From: Luteimonas sp. J29
GTDB lineage: Bacteria > Pseudomonadota > Gammaproteobacteria > Xanthomonadales > Xanthomonadaceae
Direction: 5' to 3'
Assembly: GCF_000472505.1 (NCBI RefSeq)
Contig: NZ_AWZR01000004.1
Span: forward strand, 345,584 to 394,850
Length of the DNA: 49,267 nucleotides
Every line of letters starts with the position of its first letter. Positions within the stretch are counted from its first letter, which is position 1. Shown piece after piece: positions 37,054 through 45,302 of the stretch. A model generated the notes under the pieces. That model worked only from the letters and a program-made list of their open reading frames with translations, ran no database searches and was not told the origin of the DNA. The position numbers and the translations under genes were made by a program.

Positions 37054-37872
37054 TCATTGCAGGGTGCGGTACTCGACCAGGCGCAGGTCCACGGCGTCTT
37101 CGCCGTCCTCGCGCTGGAGGATGCGCACCGGGGTGGGGACGCCGTCGGCGACCCACAGGATGGTCTGGTCGTTGCCGCCGTTGGTGCGTTCCACGCGCAG
37201 CGCCTCGTAGCTCAGGCCGGCGACCTCGACCGGCTCGGTCGTGTCCGCGGCGCGGTAGACGTGGTCGCGCGCGCGGCCGCGGTCGACGAAGCGGTACTGC
37301 AGCGTGCGCCCGGGCGCGGCATCGCGCACCACGGCGAGGTTGATCAGCAGCCCGCTCATGTCGCCGGGCCGCAGCGGCACCGGCGCGCGCCGGGCCTTGC
37401 TGATGTCGCCAGTCCAGCGCGCGATGCCCGAGGCCCAGTCGTAGGTGCCGGTGGTGCGGCGGTTGAACACCAGCGCGGCCTTGCGCGTGGTGCCCTGCGC
37501 CAGCGGGCGGTACTCGCCGTCCACCTGGTCGAACACGGTGCTCTGGTCGATGTTCAGGCCGACGATGCCGGCGAAGCCGCGGTCGCCGCGCACGCCCAGG
37601 TCGATCCGCCAGCGCGCCGCGTCGCGCACCAGCTGCATGGTCGCGGTGCCCGCGTGCCGGCCGCCGTACCAGGCCTCGTAGGTGGCGAGGAACGGCTCGA
37701 GCGTGCGCTGGGATGCGAAGGTACCGGCCTCGTCCGCAGTCGCCCCGGGGGCCGGGACCGCCTGCACCGGCGCAGGCTCAGCCGCCCCTGTGTCCTGGGC
37801 GCGCGCAAGCCCGCCCGTGGCCAGGGCGAGGGCGGCGGCGATGGCAAGCGTCAGCGTGGGGGCAGGGCGCAT
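37054..37872 (-). CDS. DUF3108 domain periplasmic protein (copy 1)
   Basis: 272 residues. A Sec signal peptide (LTLAIAAALALATGGLARAQ) is followed by an Ala/Pro-rich linker of about 30 residues and a DUF3108 domain: LRPGDMSGLLINLAVVRD, YRFVDRGRARDHVYRAAD and LWVADGVPTPVRILQ. These line up in order with the same segments of the next gene, indicating tandem duplication. The function is unknown. It begins 9 bases after purN, so it is part of the purM-purN transcript. Confidence 0.88.
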   Translation of the reverse strand: MRPAPTLTLAIAAALALATGGLARAQDTGAAEPAPVQAVPAPGATADEAGTFASQRTLEPFLATYEAWYGGRHAGTATMQLVRDAARWRIDLGVRGDRGFAGIVGLNIDQSTVFDQVDGEYRPLAQGTTRKAALVFNRRTTGTYDWASGIARWTGDISKARRAPVPLRPGDMSGLLINLAVVRDAAPGRTLQYRFVDRGRARDHVYRAADTTEPVEVAGLSYEALRVERTNGGNDQTILWVADGVPTPVRILQREDGEDAVDLRLVEYRTLQ

Positions 37873-37881
37873 GGCCGGTCA

Positions 37882-38541
37882 TCATGCAAACGCGTCGTTG
37901 CACGACAGCTGAAGCGGCGCGGTCAGCGGGCGTCCATCGAAGTGAACGCCGTCTTCACGCAACGCGACGCGCCCGGCCGCGAACAGGCGCAGCGTTTCCA
38001 CCAGCAGCGGATGTTCGCGCGCCAGCACCCGCGACGCGAGCGCGTGCTCGTCGTCGCCGTCCAGCACCGGCACCCGCGCCTGCGCGATCACCGGGCCGCC
38101 GTCGAGGTCGGCGGTGACGAAATGCACGCTGGCGCCGTGCTCGGCCACGCCGGCCTGCAGCGCCTGGCGATGGGTGTGCAGGCCCTTGAACGCGGGCAGC
38201 AGCGAAGGATGGATGTTGACCATGCGCCCGCTGCGCGGGGCGACCGCCGCCGCGTCGATCAGGCGCATGTAGCCGGCGCACACGACCAGGTCCGGCGCGC
38301 AGGCGTCGACGTGCGCGAACAGCGCCCGGTCGAAGTCCGCGCGTGCGGCGAAGTCGCGCGGCGACAGCGCCTGCGCCGGCACGCCCGCGGCGCGCGCGCG
38401 CTCGAGCGCCTGCGCCGAGGCGCGGTCGGAGAACACGCCGGCGAGCTCCGCCTGCAGATGGCCGGAGGCGATCGCGTCGAGGATGGCCTGCAGGTTGCTG
38501 CCGCGGCCGGAGGCCAGTACGGCCAGGCGCAGGCGCCGCAC
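37882..38541 (-). CDS. purN: Phosphoribosylglycinamide formyltransferase PurN
   Basis: 219 residues. It transfers a formyl group from 10-formyl-THF to GAR. The N-terminus RLAVLASGRGSNLQAILDA, the active-site motif GYMRL followed by MVNIHPSLLPAFKGLHTHRQAL (catalytic Asn and His), and ASVHFVTADLDGGPVIAQ with the catalytic Asp are all present. The GTG at 38541, 11 bases after the purM stop, gives the normal family length. The adjacent purM supplies the enzyme that acts two steps later. Confidence 0.95.
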   Translation of the reverse strand: MRRLRLAVLASGRGSNLQAILDAIASGHLQAELAGVFSDRASAQALERARAAGVPAQALSPRDFAARADFDRALFAHVDACAPDLVVCAGYMRLIDAAAVAPRSGRMVNIHPSLLPAFKGLHTHRQALQAGVAEHGASVHFVTADLDGGPVIAQARVPVLDGDDEHALASRVLAREHPLLVETLRLFAAGRVALREDGVHFDGRPLTAPLQLSCNDAFA

Positions 38542-38552
38542 CGCGCGGCCCG

Positions 38553-39608
38553 TCAGCCGATGCGCACGCGCGGGCCGTCGCCGGCGGCGACGACCTCGCC
38601 GATGCGCCAGTGCGCCAGCCCGAGCCGCGCGAGTTCGCCGCCGAGCGCGGCCACCGCATCGCGGTCGACCAGCAGCACGAAGCCGATGCCGCAGTTGAAG
38701 GTGCGCCACATCTCCTGCGGCGCGACGTTGCCCTCGCGCTGCAGCCAGTCGAACACCGGCGGCAGCGGCCACGCGCCGGCATCGATGTCCAGGCCCAGGC
38801 CGTCGGGGACGACCCGGATGATGTTTTCGGTCAGTCCGCCGCCGGTGACGTGGGCCATGCCGTGGATCGACGGGCCGTGCGCACCGCGCAGCAGTTCCAG
38901 CACCGGCTTCACGTACAGCCGGGTCGGGGCCATCAGCGCGTCGGCCAGCGGCACGCCGCCGACGTCGAGCGACGCCGGCCGGCCGGCGCGGTCGTAGATG
39001 CGGCGGACCAGCGAATAGCCGTTGGAGTGCGGGCCGCTGGAGGCGATGCCGACCAGCACGTCGCCGGCGCGCACGGTCGACCCGTCGCGCAGCTCGGACT
39101 TCTCCACCGCGGCCACGCAGAAGCCGGCCAGGTCGTACTCGCCCGGCGGGTACATGTCGGGCATCTCGGCGGTCTCGCCGCCGATCAGCGCGCATCCGGA
39201 CAGCTCGCAGCCCTTGGCGATCCCGCCGACCACCGCGACGGTGGTCTCGACGTCGAGCTTGCCGGTGGCGAAGTAGTCGAGGAAGAACAGCGGCTCGGCG
39301 CCCTGCACCAGCACGTCGTTCACGCACATCGCCACCAGGTCGATGCCGATGGTGTCGTGGCGGCCGAGCTGCTGGGCCAGCTTGAGCTTGGTGCCCACGC
39401 CGTCGGTGCCCGAGACCAGGACCGGCTCGCGGTACTTGCCGGACAGGTCGAACAGGGCGCCGAACCCGCCCAGGCCGCCCATCACCTCCGGGCGCATGCT
39501 GCGCGCGACCAGCGGCTTGATGCGCTCGACGACTTCATTGCCCGCGTCGATGTCGACGCCGGCGTCGCGGTAGGTCAGGCCGGTGGGGCCGGGAGGCGGG
39601 GTGGTCAC
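38553..39608 (-). CDS. purM: Phosphoribosylformylglycinamidine cyclo-ligase (AIR synthetase) PurM
   Basis: 351 residues. It closes the imidazole ring of AIR using ATP. Signatures are [17 protein letters not shown] at the N-terminus, [44 protein letters not shown] and [13 protein letters not shown]. The start is GTG at 39608; a TAGAAT at 39639-39644 on the same strand is the likely -10. It is the first gene of purM-purN-DUF3108-DUF3108 and divergent from the DUF2066 gene. Confidence 0.97.
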   Translation of the reverse strand: MTTPPPGPTGLTYRDAGVDIDAGNEVVERIKPLVARSMRPEVMGGLGGFGALFDLSGKYREPVLVSGTDGVGTKLKLAQQLGRHDTIGIDLVAMCVNDVLVQGAEPLFFLDYFATGKLDVETTVAVVGGIAKGCELSGCALIGGETAEMPDMYPPGEYDLAGFCVAAVEKSELRDGSTVRAGDVLVGIASSGPHSNGYSLVRRIYDRAGRPASLDVGGVPLADALMAPTRLYVKPVLELLRGAHGPSIHGMAHVTGGGLTENIIRVVPDGLGLDIDAGAWPLPPVFDWLQREGNVAPQEMWRTFNCGIGFVLLVDRDAVAALGGELARLGLAHWRIGEVVAAGDGPRVRIG

Positions 39609-39638
39609 GGGTGTTCACGAGGGGCCGGGCGGCCCGCG

Positions 39639-39644
39639 ATTCTA
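39639..39644 (-). promoter_or_regulatory. -10 element (TAGAAT) for purM
   Basis: TAGAAT on the minus strand, 30 nt before the purM GTG, in the 130-base gap shared with the divergent DUF2066 gene. No good -35 is visible. Confidence 0.4.
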
Positions 39645-39738
39645 GCAGCCGCGGCCGCGCGGCGGCCCCGGACCGGCATGCGCGGCAGGGCTTTGTGGCA
39701 CCATTCGGGCTCCGTTCGTGGCTGCACAGGGACACCGG

Positions 39739-40821
39739 ATGCGCGGGTTCGTACGAGGGATGCCAGGCTTGGCCTGGGCACTGGCGCTGCTGCTGGTGGC
39801 CATGCCCGCGCTCGCCCAGCGGGTCGAGGGCGACCGCGCCGCCGCCGAGGGAATCTACGAGGCCGAGGTGCCGGTGCGCAGCCAGTCCGAGGAAGAGCGC
39901 CAGGCCGGCTTCGCGCGCGCCCTCGCCCAGGTCTTCGCCAAGCGCTCGGGCGAACGCTCGGTGGTCGATCGCCCGGGCGTGGTCCAGGAGCTGCGCCGCG
40001 CCGCCGACCATGTCGAAGGCTTCGACTACCGCCAGGACGAAGGGGTCAGCGCCAGCGGCACGCCCACCTTCCGCACCACCCTCGTGGTGCGCTTCAAGCC
40101 CGAATCGGTGGACGCGCTGGCCGATGCGCTGGGCCTGCCGGAATGGCCGCAGCCGCGGCCCAAGCCGGTGGTGTGGCTGGCGATCGACGACGGCAACGGT
40201 CCGCGCCTGGTCGGCCTGCAGCACAACACCGTGGCCCGGCCGCTGCTGCAGCGTGCGATCGAGCGCGGCTTCCGCCTCGGCCTGCCCTCGGGCAGCGCCG
40301 CCGAACAGGCCGCCGCGGCCGCGATCTGGCGCGGCGACACCGCCGCGATCGCGCGCCTGTCGGCGCGTTACAGCCCGCCGATGCAGCTGGTCGGCAAGCT
40401 CTACCGCCAGGAGGGCGGCTGGAAGGCCGACTGGATCTTCGTCGACAACGGCCGGGTGCTCTCGCGATGGTCGGAGACCGGCGCCGACGCCCGCCGCGCG
40501 CTGGCCACCGGCGCCGACGGCGCGGCCGACGCCCTTGCCCGGCGCTATGCCAAGGCGACCGCGCCGCCCGACCCGGTGACCCAGGCGGTCGTGTTCACGG
40601 GCGTGCGCAGCAGCCAGGACTACCTGCGCCTGGCCGCGGCGCTGCAGCGCATGTCGGTGGTGCGCGCGATCCGGCCGCAGCGCGCGGCCGGGGACCGGCT
40701 CGAGGCCGAACTGGACCTGCTCACCGGCATGGAGGGCTTCCGTCGCATGCTCGACGGGGCGGTGCTGCTGGAAGTCGAGGGCGCCGACGCGCTCGCGCGG
40801 CCGGTGTTCCACCTGCGCTGA
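39739..40821 (+). CDS. DUF2066 domain protein with signal peptide
   Basis: 360 residues. A Sec signal peptide (LAWALALLLVAMPALAQ) is followed by a DUF2066 domain: YEAEVPVRSQSEEERQAGFARALAQVFAKRSG near the start and WLAIDDGNGPRLV in the middle. The function is unknown; the protein is probably periplasmic. The ATG at 39739 was chosen for its upstream AGGGA and clean signal peptide over the GTG at 39718. The purM-DUF2066-PerM-hda arrangement recurs in gammaproteobacteria. The AI-2E family gene begins 15 bases downstream. Confidence 0.9.
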   Translation: MRGFVRGMPGLAWALALLLVAMPALAQRVEGDRAAAEGIYEAEVPVRSQSEEERQAGFARALAQVFAKRSGERSVVDRPGVVQELRRAADHVEGFDYRQDEGVSASGTPTFRTTLVVRFKPESVDALADALGLPEWPQPRPKPVVWLAIDDGNGPRLVGLQHNTVARPLLQRAIERGFRLGLPSGSAAEQAAAAAIWRGDTAAIARLSARYSPPMQLVGKLYRQEGGWKADWIFVDNGRVLSRWSETGADARRALATGADGAADALARRYAKATAPPDPVTQAVVFTGVRSSQDYLRLAAALQRMSVVRAIRPQRAAGDRLEAELDLLTGMEGFRRMLDGAVLLEVEGADALARPVFHLR

Positions 40822-40836
40822 GGCGAAGGAGACGCC

Positions 40837-42054
40837 GTGTCGATGGACCGGGAACCGGTGGACGCCAGCGCCGACATCGCACGCTTCCTGCGCAGGCTGC
40901 AGTGGGGGCTGGTGGCGCTGGCGGCGCTGTGGCTGGTGGCGCTGCTCGGGCCGATCCTGACCCCGTTCGTGCTCGCCGCCCTGCTGGGCTGGCTGGGCGA
41001 CCCGCTGGTCGACCGGCTCGAGCGCGCCGGCCGGTCGCGGCCGGTCGCGGTGACCCTCGTGTTCGTGCTGATGCTGATGCTGGTGGTGCTGGTGGTGCTG
41101 ATCCTGGTGCCGATGGTCGAGCGCCAGGTGGTCACCCTGGTCGAGGCGCTGCCGCAGTACCGGGCCTGGTTCATGGAGACCGCGTTGCCGTGGGTGGAGC
41201 AGCGCACCGGGATCGAGATCACCACCTGGCTCGATCCGCAGCGCCTGTTCGAGCTGGTGCGCACCCACTGGGCGCAGGCGGGCGGCCTGGCCACCACCCT
41301 GTTCGGCTACCTGTCCAGTTCCGGCTTCGCGTTCCTCGCCTGGATCGCCAACATCGTGCTGCTGCCGATCCTGACCTTCTACTTCCTGCGCGACTGGGAC
41401 CTGCTCGTCGAGCGCGTCGAGGTGATGATCCCGCGCGACCACCTGGCCACGGTGTCGCGGCTGGCGAAGGAGTCGGACGAAGTGCTGGGCGCGTTCCTTC
41501 GCGGCCAGTTCATCGTGATGGTGGCGCTCGGCGCGATCTACGCGATCGGGCTGACCCTCGTGGGGCTCAAGCTCGGGCTGCTGATCGGCATGGTCGCGGG
41601 CCTGATCAGCTTCGTGCCCTACCTCGGCGCGGCGACCGGGATCGTGCTGGCGGTGCTCGCCGCGCTGGTGCAGGCGCAGGGCTTCGACCTGAAGCTGCTG
41701 GTGCTGGTGGGCGTGGTGTTCACCGTCGGCCAGCTGATCGAGAGCTACATCCTCACCCCGCGCATCGTCGGCGACCGCATCGGCCTGCATCCGGTGGCGG
41801 TGATCTTCGCGATCATGGCCGGCGGCCAGCTGTTCGGCTTCGTCGGCATGCTGATCGCGCTGCCGGTGGCGGCGGTGGGGAACGTGCTGCTGCGCTTCGC
41901 CCGCGAGCGCTACACCCAGAGCCGGCTGTACGCGGGCGAGGGCCCGAGGATCGTGGTCGGCGTGCAGGCCCAGGCCGTTCCGGTCGCATCCGCATCCGCG
42001 GACGACGGCGGCGCGGCCGGCAACGGCAACGGCAACGGCAACGACGGCGCCTGA
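40837..42054 (+). CDS. AI-2E/PerM family transporter
   Basis: 405 residues, integral membrane. About eight hydrophobic segments are visible: two near residues 25-60, one at 75-95, one near 165, and a cluster from 225 to 365 including LGLLIGMVAGLISFVPYLGAATGI and ESYILTPRIVGDRIGLHPVAVIFAIMAGG, the family signature. Members are loosely linked to autoinducer or ion export; PerM next to hda is a conserved pair but the substrate is unknown. The GTG at 40837 has GAAGGAG 6 nt upstream. The C-terminal tail is low-complexity Asn/Gly from a hexamer repeat. Confidence 0.92.
   Translation: MSMDREPVDASADIARFLRRLQWGLVALAALWLVALLGPILTPFVLAALLGWLGDPLVDRLERAGRSRPVAVTLVFVLMLMLVVLVVLILVPMVERQVVTLVEALPQYRAWFMETALPWVEQRTGIEITTWLDPQRLFELVRTHWAQAGGLATTLFGYLSSSGFAFLAWIANIVLLPILTFYFLRDWDLLVERVEVMIPRDHLATVSRLAKESDEVLGAFLRGQFIVMVALGAIYAIGLTLVGLKLGLLIGMVAGLISFVPYLGAATGIVLAVLAALVQAQGFDLKLLVLVGVVFTVGQLIESYILTPRIVGDRIGLHPVAVIFAIMAGGQLFGFVGMLIALPVAAVGNVLLRFARERYTQSRLYAGEGPRIVVGVQAQAVPVASASADDGGAAGNGNGNGNDGA
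42019..42042 (+). repeat. Short tandem repeat (GGCAAC)x4 inside the PerM-like gene
   Basis: Four perfect copies of GGCAAC in frame, encoding a Gly-Asn run at the extreme C-terminus of the AI-2E family protein. Copy number could vary between strains without shifting the frame. Confidence 0.85.
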
Positions 42055-42058
42055 TCCG

Positions 42059-42769
42059 ATGGCGGCACGGCCCCCGACGCCGCAGCTGCCGCTGGCGCTG
42101 CGCTATCCGCCCGACCAGCGACTGGAGACGTTCGCCGGCGCCCCCGCGCTGGCAGCCCAGCTCAGGCAGTTCGCGGCCGGCGACGCCGGCACCCGCACCC
42201 TGCTGCTGGTCGGCCCGCCGGGCAGCGGCAAGACCCATCTCGCCCTGGCCGCCTGCGCCGAGGCCGAGGGCGCGGGACTGCGCGCGGCCTACCTGCCGCT
42301 GGCGTCCGCGCCCGGCCGCCTGCGCGAGGCGGTGGAGGCGCTGCAGGCCTTCGACCTGGTGGCGCTCGACGGCCTCGACGCGGTGGCCGGCGACGCGGGC
42401 GACGAACTGGCGCTGTTCGACTTCCACAACCGCATGCACGACGCCGGCCGGCGCCTGCTGTACACCGCACGCGTCGCGCCGGCCGCGCTCGGACTGCGGC
42501 TGCCCGACCTGCGCTCGCGGCTGGGCCAGTGCACGCGCGCGCTGCTCGAACCGCTCGACGACGACGGCCGCCGCGACCTGCTGCGGCTGCGCGCGCGGCG
42601 CCGCGGACTGCAGGTGGACGAGGCCGCGATCGAATGGCTGCTGCGCCGCGCCGGGCGCGACACCGCGTCGCTGACCCGCCTGTTCGAGCAGCTCGACCTC
42701 GCCGCGCTGGCCGCGCAGCGCCGGCTCACCGTGCCGTTCCTGCGCAGCGTGCTGGGCGCCGGCGACTGA
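42059..42769 (+). CDS. hda: DnaA regulatory inactivator Hda
   Basis: 236 residues, DnaA-like AAA+ protein. The N-terminal QLPLALRYP resembles the Hda clamp-binding motif (QLSLPL in E. coli). LLLVGPPGSGKTHLALA is Walker A, FDLVALDGLDAVAG Walker B, then LPDLRSRLGQC and a sensor region ending in the lid domain. No DNA-binding domain IV is present, separating it from DnaA. With the sliding clamp it triggers DnaA-ATP hydrolysis to prevent over-initiation. It starts 4 bases after the PerM-like gene's stop. Confidence 0.92.
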   Translation: MAARPPTPQLPLALRYPPDQRLETFAGAPALAAQLRQFAAGDAGTRTLLLVGPPGSGKTHLALAACAEAEGAGLRAAYLPLASAPGRLREAVEALQAFDLVALDGLDAVAGDAGDELALFDFHNRMHDAGRRLLYTARVAPAALGLRLPDLRSRLGQCTRALLEPLDDDGRRDLLRLRARRRGLQVDEAAIEWLLRRAGRDTASLTRLFEQLDLAALAAQRRLTVPFLRSVLGAGD

Positions 42770-42790
42770 CCGTCCCGGCCGCGCGCCGGC

Positions 42791-43591
42791 TCAGGGGCAG
42801 GCCGCGTCGACCACGTTCCAGACCACCGGCTCCCAGTAACGGTTGGCGCGGATCGCGGCGATGTCCGGCAGGGTCGTGGTCAGGCGCGCCCCGACGTGGA
42901 CCGCCTTGCCCGGTGGGACCTCCACCACCAGGACCTTGTAGGCGTGCGAGGTGCGCCGCGCCAGCTGGCGTTCGCGCTCGGACTGGGCGAGCGAGCCGAA
43001 GTGGTGGTCGTCGATGCGCTCGCGCACCAGCAGCACGTGCCGGCCGGCATCGACCCGGTGCCGCGGCGGGGACGACAGCACCGGGGTGCCGATCCCGTCG
43101 ATGCTGACGATCTCGGCGCGGTGGATGGCGCGGGTGTTGCGCGGCACCGCGCCGTCGATCGCGACGTAGCCGCAGCCGGTAGGCCGGCTCGCGGCCGGCG
43201 GCGGGTCGGCGGCCGGGACGTCGATCGGCAGGGTCAAGTCGTCGCGCCGCACGACGACCTCGCGGAGGCCGCCCGGTGCGTCCAGCGCCTCGCGCAACGC
43301 GGTGCCCGGGGCGGCGGCATCGAGCATGTCGCGGCCGTTGACCGAGACCAGCACGTCGCCGGGGCGCAGGCCGATGCGTTCGGCGACGCTGCCCGGTGTG
43401 ACCGCCAGCACCGTCGCGCCGTCCACGCCGGCGCGACGGGTGTCGAGGATGATGCCGAACTCGCGGTTGATCGCCTGGGCCATCGCCGGCACCAGCAGGG
43501 GCGCCCACGACGCCGTGGCCGCGCAGGCCAGGGTGCAGGACGCGGCGAACGCGAATGCGAGCGCGGCGCGCGCGACGCGGGCACGGATCAT
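42791..43591 (-). CDS. Secreted PDZ domain protein, last gene of a sigma-factor unit
   Basis: 266 residues. A signal peptide (LAFAFAASCTLACAATA) targets it to the periplasm. A PDZ domain occupies about residues 45-110 (TVLAVTPGSVAERIGLRPGDVLVSVNG). The C-terminal 120 residues are an unrecognised beta-rich domain with KVLVVEVPPGKAVHVGARL; no protease catalytic triad is visible, so it is not a DegP/DegS protease. The ATG at 43591 has AGGAG upstream and overlaps the stop of the preceding small membrane protein gene (ATGA). Its position suggests a partner or sensor for the sigma/anti-sigma pair. Confidence 0.82.
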   Translation of the reverse strand: MIRARVARAALAFAFAASCTLACAATASWAPLLVPAMAQAINREFGIILDTRRAGVDGATVLAVTPGSVAERIGLRPGDVLVSVNGRDMLDAAAPGTALREALDAPGGLREVVVRRDDLTLPIDVPAADPPPAASRPTGCGYVAIDGAVPRNTRAIHRAEIVSIDGIGTPVLSSPPRHRVDAGRHVLLVRERIDDHHFGSLAQSERERQLARRTSHAYKVLVVEVPPGKAVHVGARLTTTLPDIAAIRANRYWEPVVWNVVDAACP

Positions 43592-43992
43592 GGTGGGCTC
43601 CTTCGCCTGGCCGGACCGGATGGCGCGGCGACGACCAGCAGTTCCGCGCGCGCGCGCCACAGCGCGTCGATCTCGTCGTCGCTGGCGCCGTGGTCGTAGG
43701 CCGCCTGCAGGGCGAGGTCGATCGCCTGTACCTGCCCCTGGCGGCGCGATGCGTCGGCGGGATCCATCGACCCCGGCGCGGGTCCCGCGCCGGCCGTCGG
43801 CGGATCGCCGCCCGGTTCGGGCCGCAGCACCAGCCACGGGACGAGCGCGGCCAGCGCCAGCGCGGCCATGCCGGCCGCCAGCCGGCGCACGCGCCGGCGA
43901 TGGGCGGCGCGGACGCGGGCTTCGAGCGCCGCGCCCGGGGACGGGGCCGCCAGCGCATCGAGCCGGCGGCGCAGTCGTTCCTCGATGTTCAT
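43588..43992 (-). CDS. Small single-TM protein, candidate anti-sigma factor
   Basis: 134 residues. A cytoplasmic amphipathic and basic N-terminus of about 36 residues (MNIEERLRRRLDALAAP, AHRRRVRRL) is followed by one transmembrane helix (about 37-57) and a short polar periplasmic part of about 75 residues. It has no zinc-binding HxxxCxxC motif, so it is not a typical ZAS anti-sigma factor. Its ATG overlaps the stop of the ECF sigma gene and its stop overlaps the start of the PDZ gene, both as ATGA. The anti-sigma role is inferred from position and topology only. Confidence 0.75.
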   Translation of the reverse strand: MNIEERLRRRLDALAAPSPGAALEARVRAAHRRRVRRLAAGMAALALAALVPWLVLRPEPGGDPPTAGAGPAPGSMDPADASRRQGQVQAIDLALQAAYDHGASDDEIDALWRARAELLVVAAPSGPARRRSPP

Positions 43993-44531
43993 GGGGCCTC
44001 TCCTCCATCGAGTGCCTGCCTGAGCCTGGCGACCGCACGCGAGGCGATCGATTTCGACCAGCTCGCGGTCCGGCCGAAGCGTTCGCCGATCTCGGCATGG
44101 GACCAGCCTTCGACCAGGTTCAGCCACAGCACGGTACGCGCCAGCGGGGGCAGCCGTCGCAGCAGGCCTTCGAATTCGCTCGCCTGCTCGGGCGCCGCGC
44201 CCGCCGGGTCCTCGAGCTGGTCCGGCAGCGCGTCGTTCCGCCCTGCCTCGCGCCGCAGGCGGTCGACCGCGAGGTTCGTCGCCACGCGCCGGAGCCAGGG
44301 CCGCAGCGGCGTGTCGGCGCGCAGCCCGTTGAGGAAGCGCGACATGCGCAGGAAGGTGTCCTGGGTGATGTCGTCGGCCGCGGCGCGGTTGCCGGTCATG
44401 CGCCACGCCAGGGCATGGACGGCGTCGACATGGGCGCGGTACAGGCGCGCGAACGCCTCGCCGTCGCCCCAGCGGGCGCGCCGGACCAGCGCATGTTCGT
44501 CCTCGGTGGAGAGCGGGGCGTCGTTCGCCAT
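43989..44531 (-). CDS. ECF-type RNA polymerase sigma factor
   Basis: 180 residues. The sigma-2 region (FARLYRAHVDAVHALAWRMTG, then ADDITQDTFLRMSRFL) and sigma-4 region (LRRLPPLARTVLWLNLVEGWSHAEIGERFGR) are clear. The recognition helix region TASWSKSIASRAVARLRQ departs from the usual VGTVKSRLHRAR pattern. Such factors redirect RNA polymerase to envelope-stress or other regulons. It heads a three-gene unit (sigma, TM protein, PDZ protein) joined by two ATGA overlaps and follows murU by 39 bases on the same strand. Confidence 0.9.
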   Translation of the reverse strand: MANDAPLSTEDEHALVRRARWGDGEAFARLYRAHVDAVHALAWRMTGNRAAADDITQDTFLRMSRFLNGLRADTPLRPWLRRVATNLAVDRLRREAGRNDALPDQLEDPAGAAPEQASEFEGLLRRLPPLARTVLWLNLVEGWSHAEIGERFGRTASWSKSIASRAVARLRQALDGGEAP

Positions 44532-44570
44532 GGCAGCCAGTACGCGCGACGCGGCCGGAGCGTCGCAGCG

Positions 44571-45287
44571 TCAGCCGGCGGTGGGCGACAGCTCCGCGTC
44601 GAGCTTCGCCAGCCGTTCGGGGGTGCCCACGTCGGTCCACGCGCCAGGATGGCGTTCCCCGGTGACGGCGCCGCGGGCCATGGCCGCGCGCAGCAGCGGG
44701 GCGAGCCGGAAGCGCGGCGGGGTCCGGTCGGCGCCGGGCGCGTCGCCGACGACCCCGCGCCAGCCGTCGAGCAGGCGCGGCCGGTACACGCCGATGCCGG
44801 CGAAGGTAAGTCGCGGGGCTTCGCCGTCGCCGCTGGCGACGCGGCCGTCGGCGCCCAGGACGAAGTCGCCGCGCGGGTTGTGGGGGGGATTGTCGACCAG
44901 CACCAGGTGCGCGTCGCCGGCGGGCTCGCGCGGCAGGCGGGCGAAGTCGAAGTCGGTCCAGATGTCGCCGTTGATCGCGATGAACGGGGCGTCGCCCAGC
45001 AGCGGCAGCGCGTGCAGCATGCCGCCACCGGTCTCCAGCGGCACCGCCCCCTCGTGCGACCAGGTGATGCGCAGGCCGAACGCGCCGCCGTCGCCGAGCG
45101 CTTCCGGGAACCGCTCGGCCAGCCACGCGATGTTGACCACCACCTCGTCCACGCCGGTCGCCGCCAGGCGCTCCAGGTGCCAGGCGATGAGCGGCTTGCC
45201 GCCGGCTCGCAGCAGCGGCTTGGGCGTGGTGTCGGTGAGCGGGCGCATGCGCTCGCCCAGGCCGGCGGCGAAGACCAGCGCCTTCAT
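44571..45287 (-). CDS. murU: N-acetylmuramate alpha-1-phosphate uridylyltransferase MurU
   Basis: 238 residues, nucleotidyltransferase. The N-terminal signature VFAAGLGERMRPLTDTTPKP is followed by GKPLIAWHLERLA and FIAINGDIWTDFDF, where the Asp binds metal. MurU turns MurNAc-1-phosphate into UDP-MurNAc in the peptidoglycan recycling route described in Pseudomonas. It lies 15 bases after amgK, the kinase for the preceding step, which supports the specific assignment over other sugar nucleotidyltransferases. The ATG at 45287 gives the normal length. Confidence 0.92.
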   Translation of the reverse strand: MKALVFAAGLGERMRPLTDTTPKPLLRAGGKPLIAWHLERLAATGVDEVVVNIAWLAERFPEALGDGGAFGLRITWSHEGAVPLETGGGMLHALPLLGDAPFIAINGDIWTDFDFARLPREPAGDAHLVLVDNPPHNPRGDFVLGADGRVASGDGEAPRLTFAGIGVYRPRLLDGWRGVVGDAPGADRTPPRFRLAPLLRAAMARGAVTGERHPGAWTDVGTPERLAKLDAELSPTAG

Positions 45288-45302
45288 CGCCCGGACGCGC
45301 GC

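Noticed and set aside
42019..42042. The GGCAAC repeats as a CRISPR or origin iteron array
   Set aside because: The units are 6 bases, contiguous and inside a coding frame; there are no spacers.
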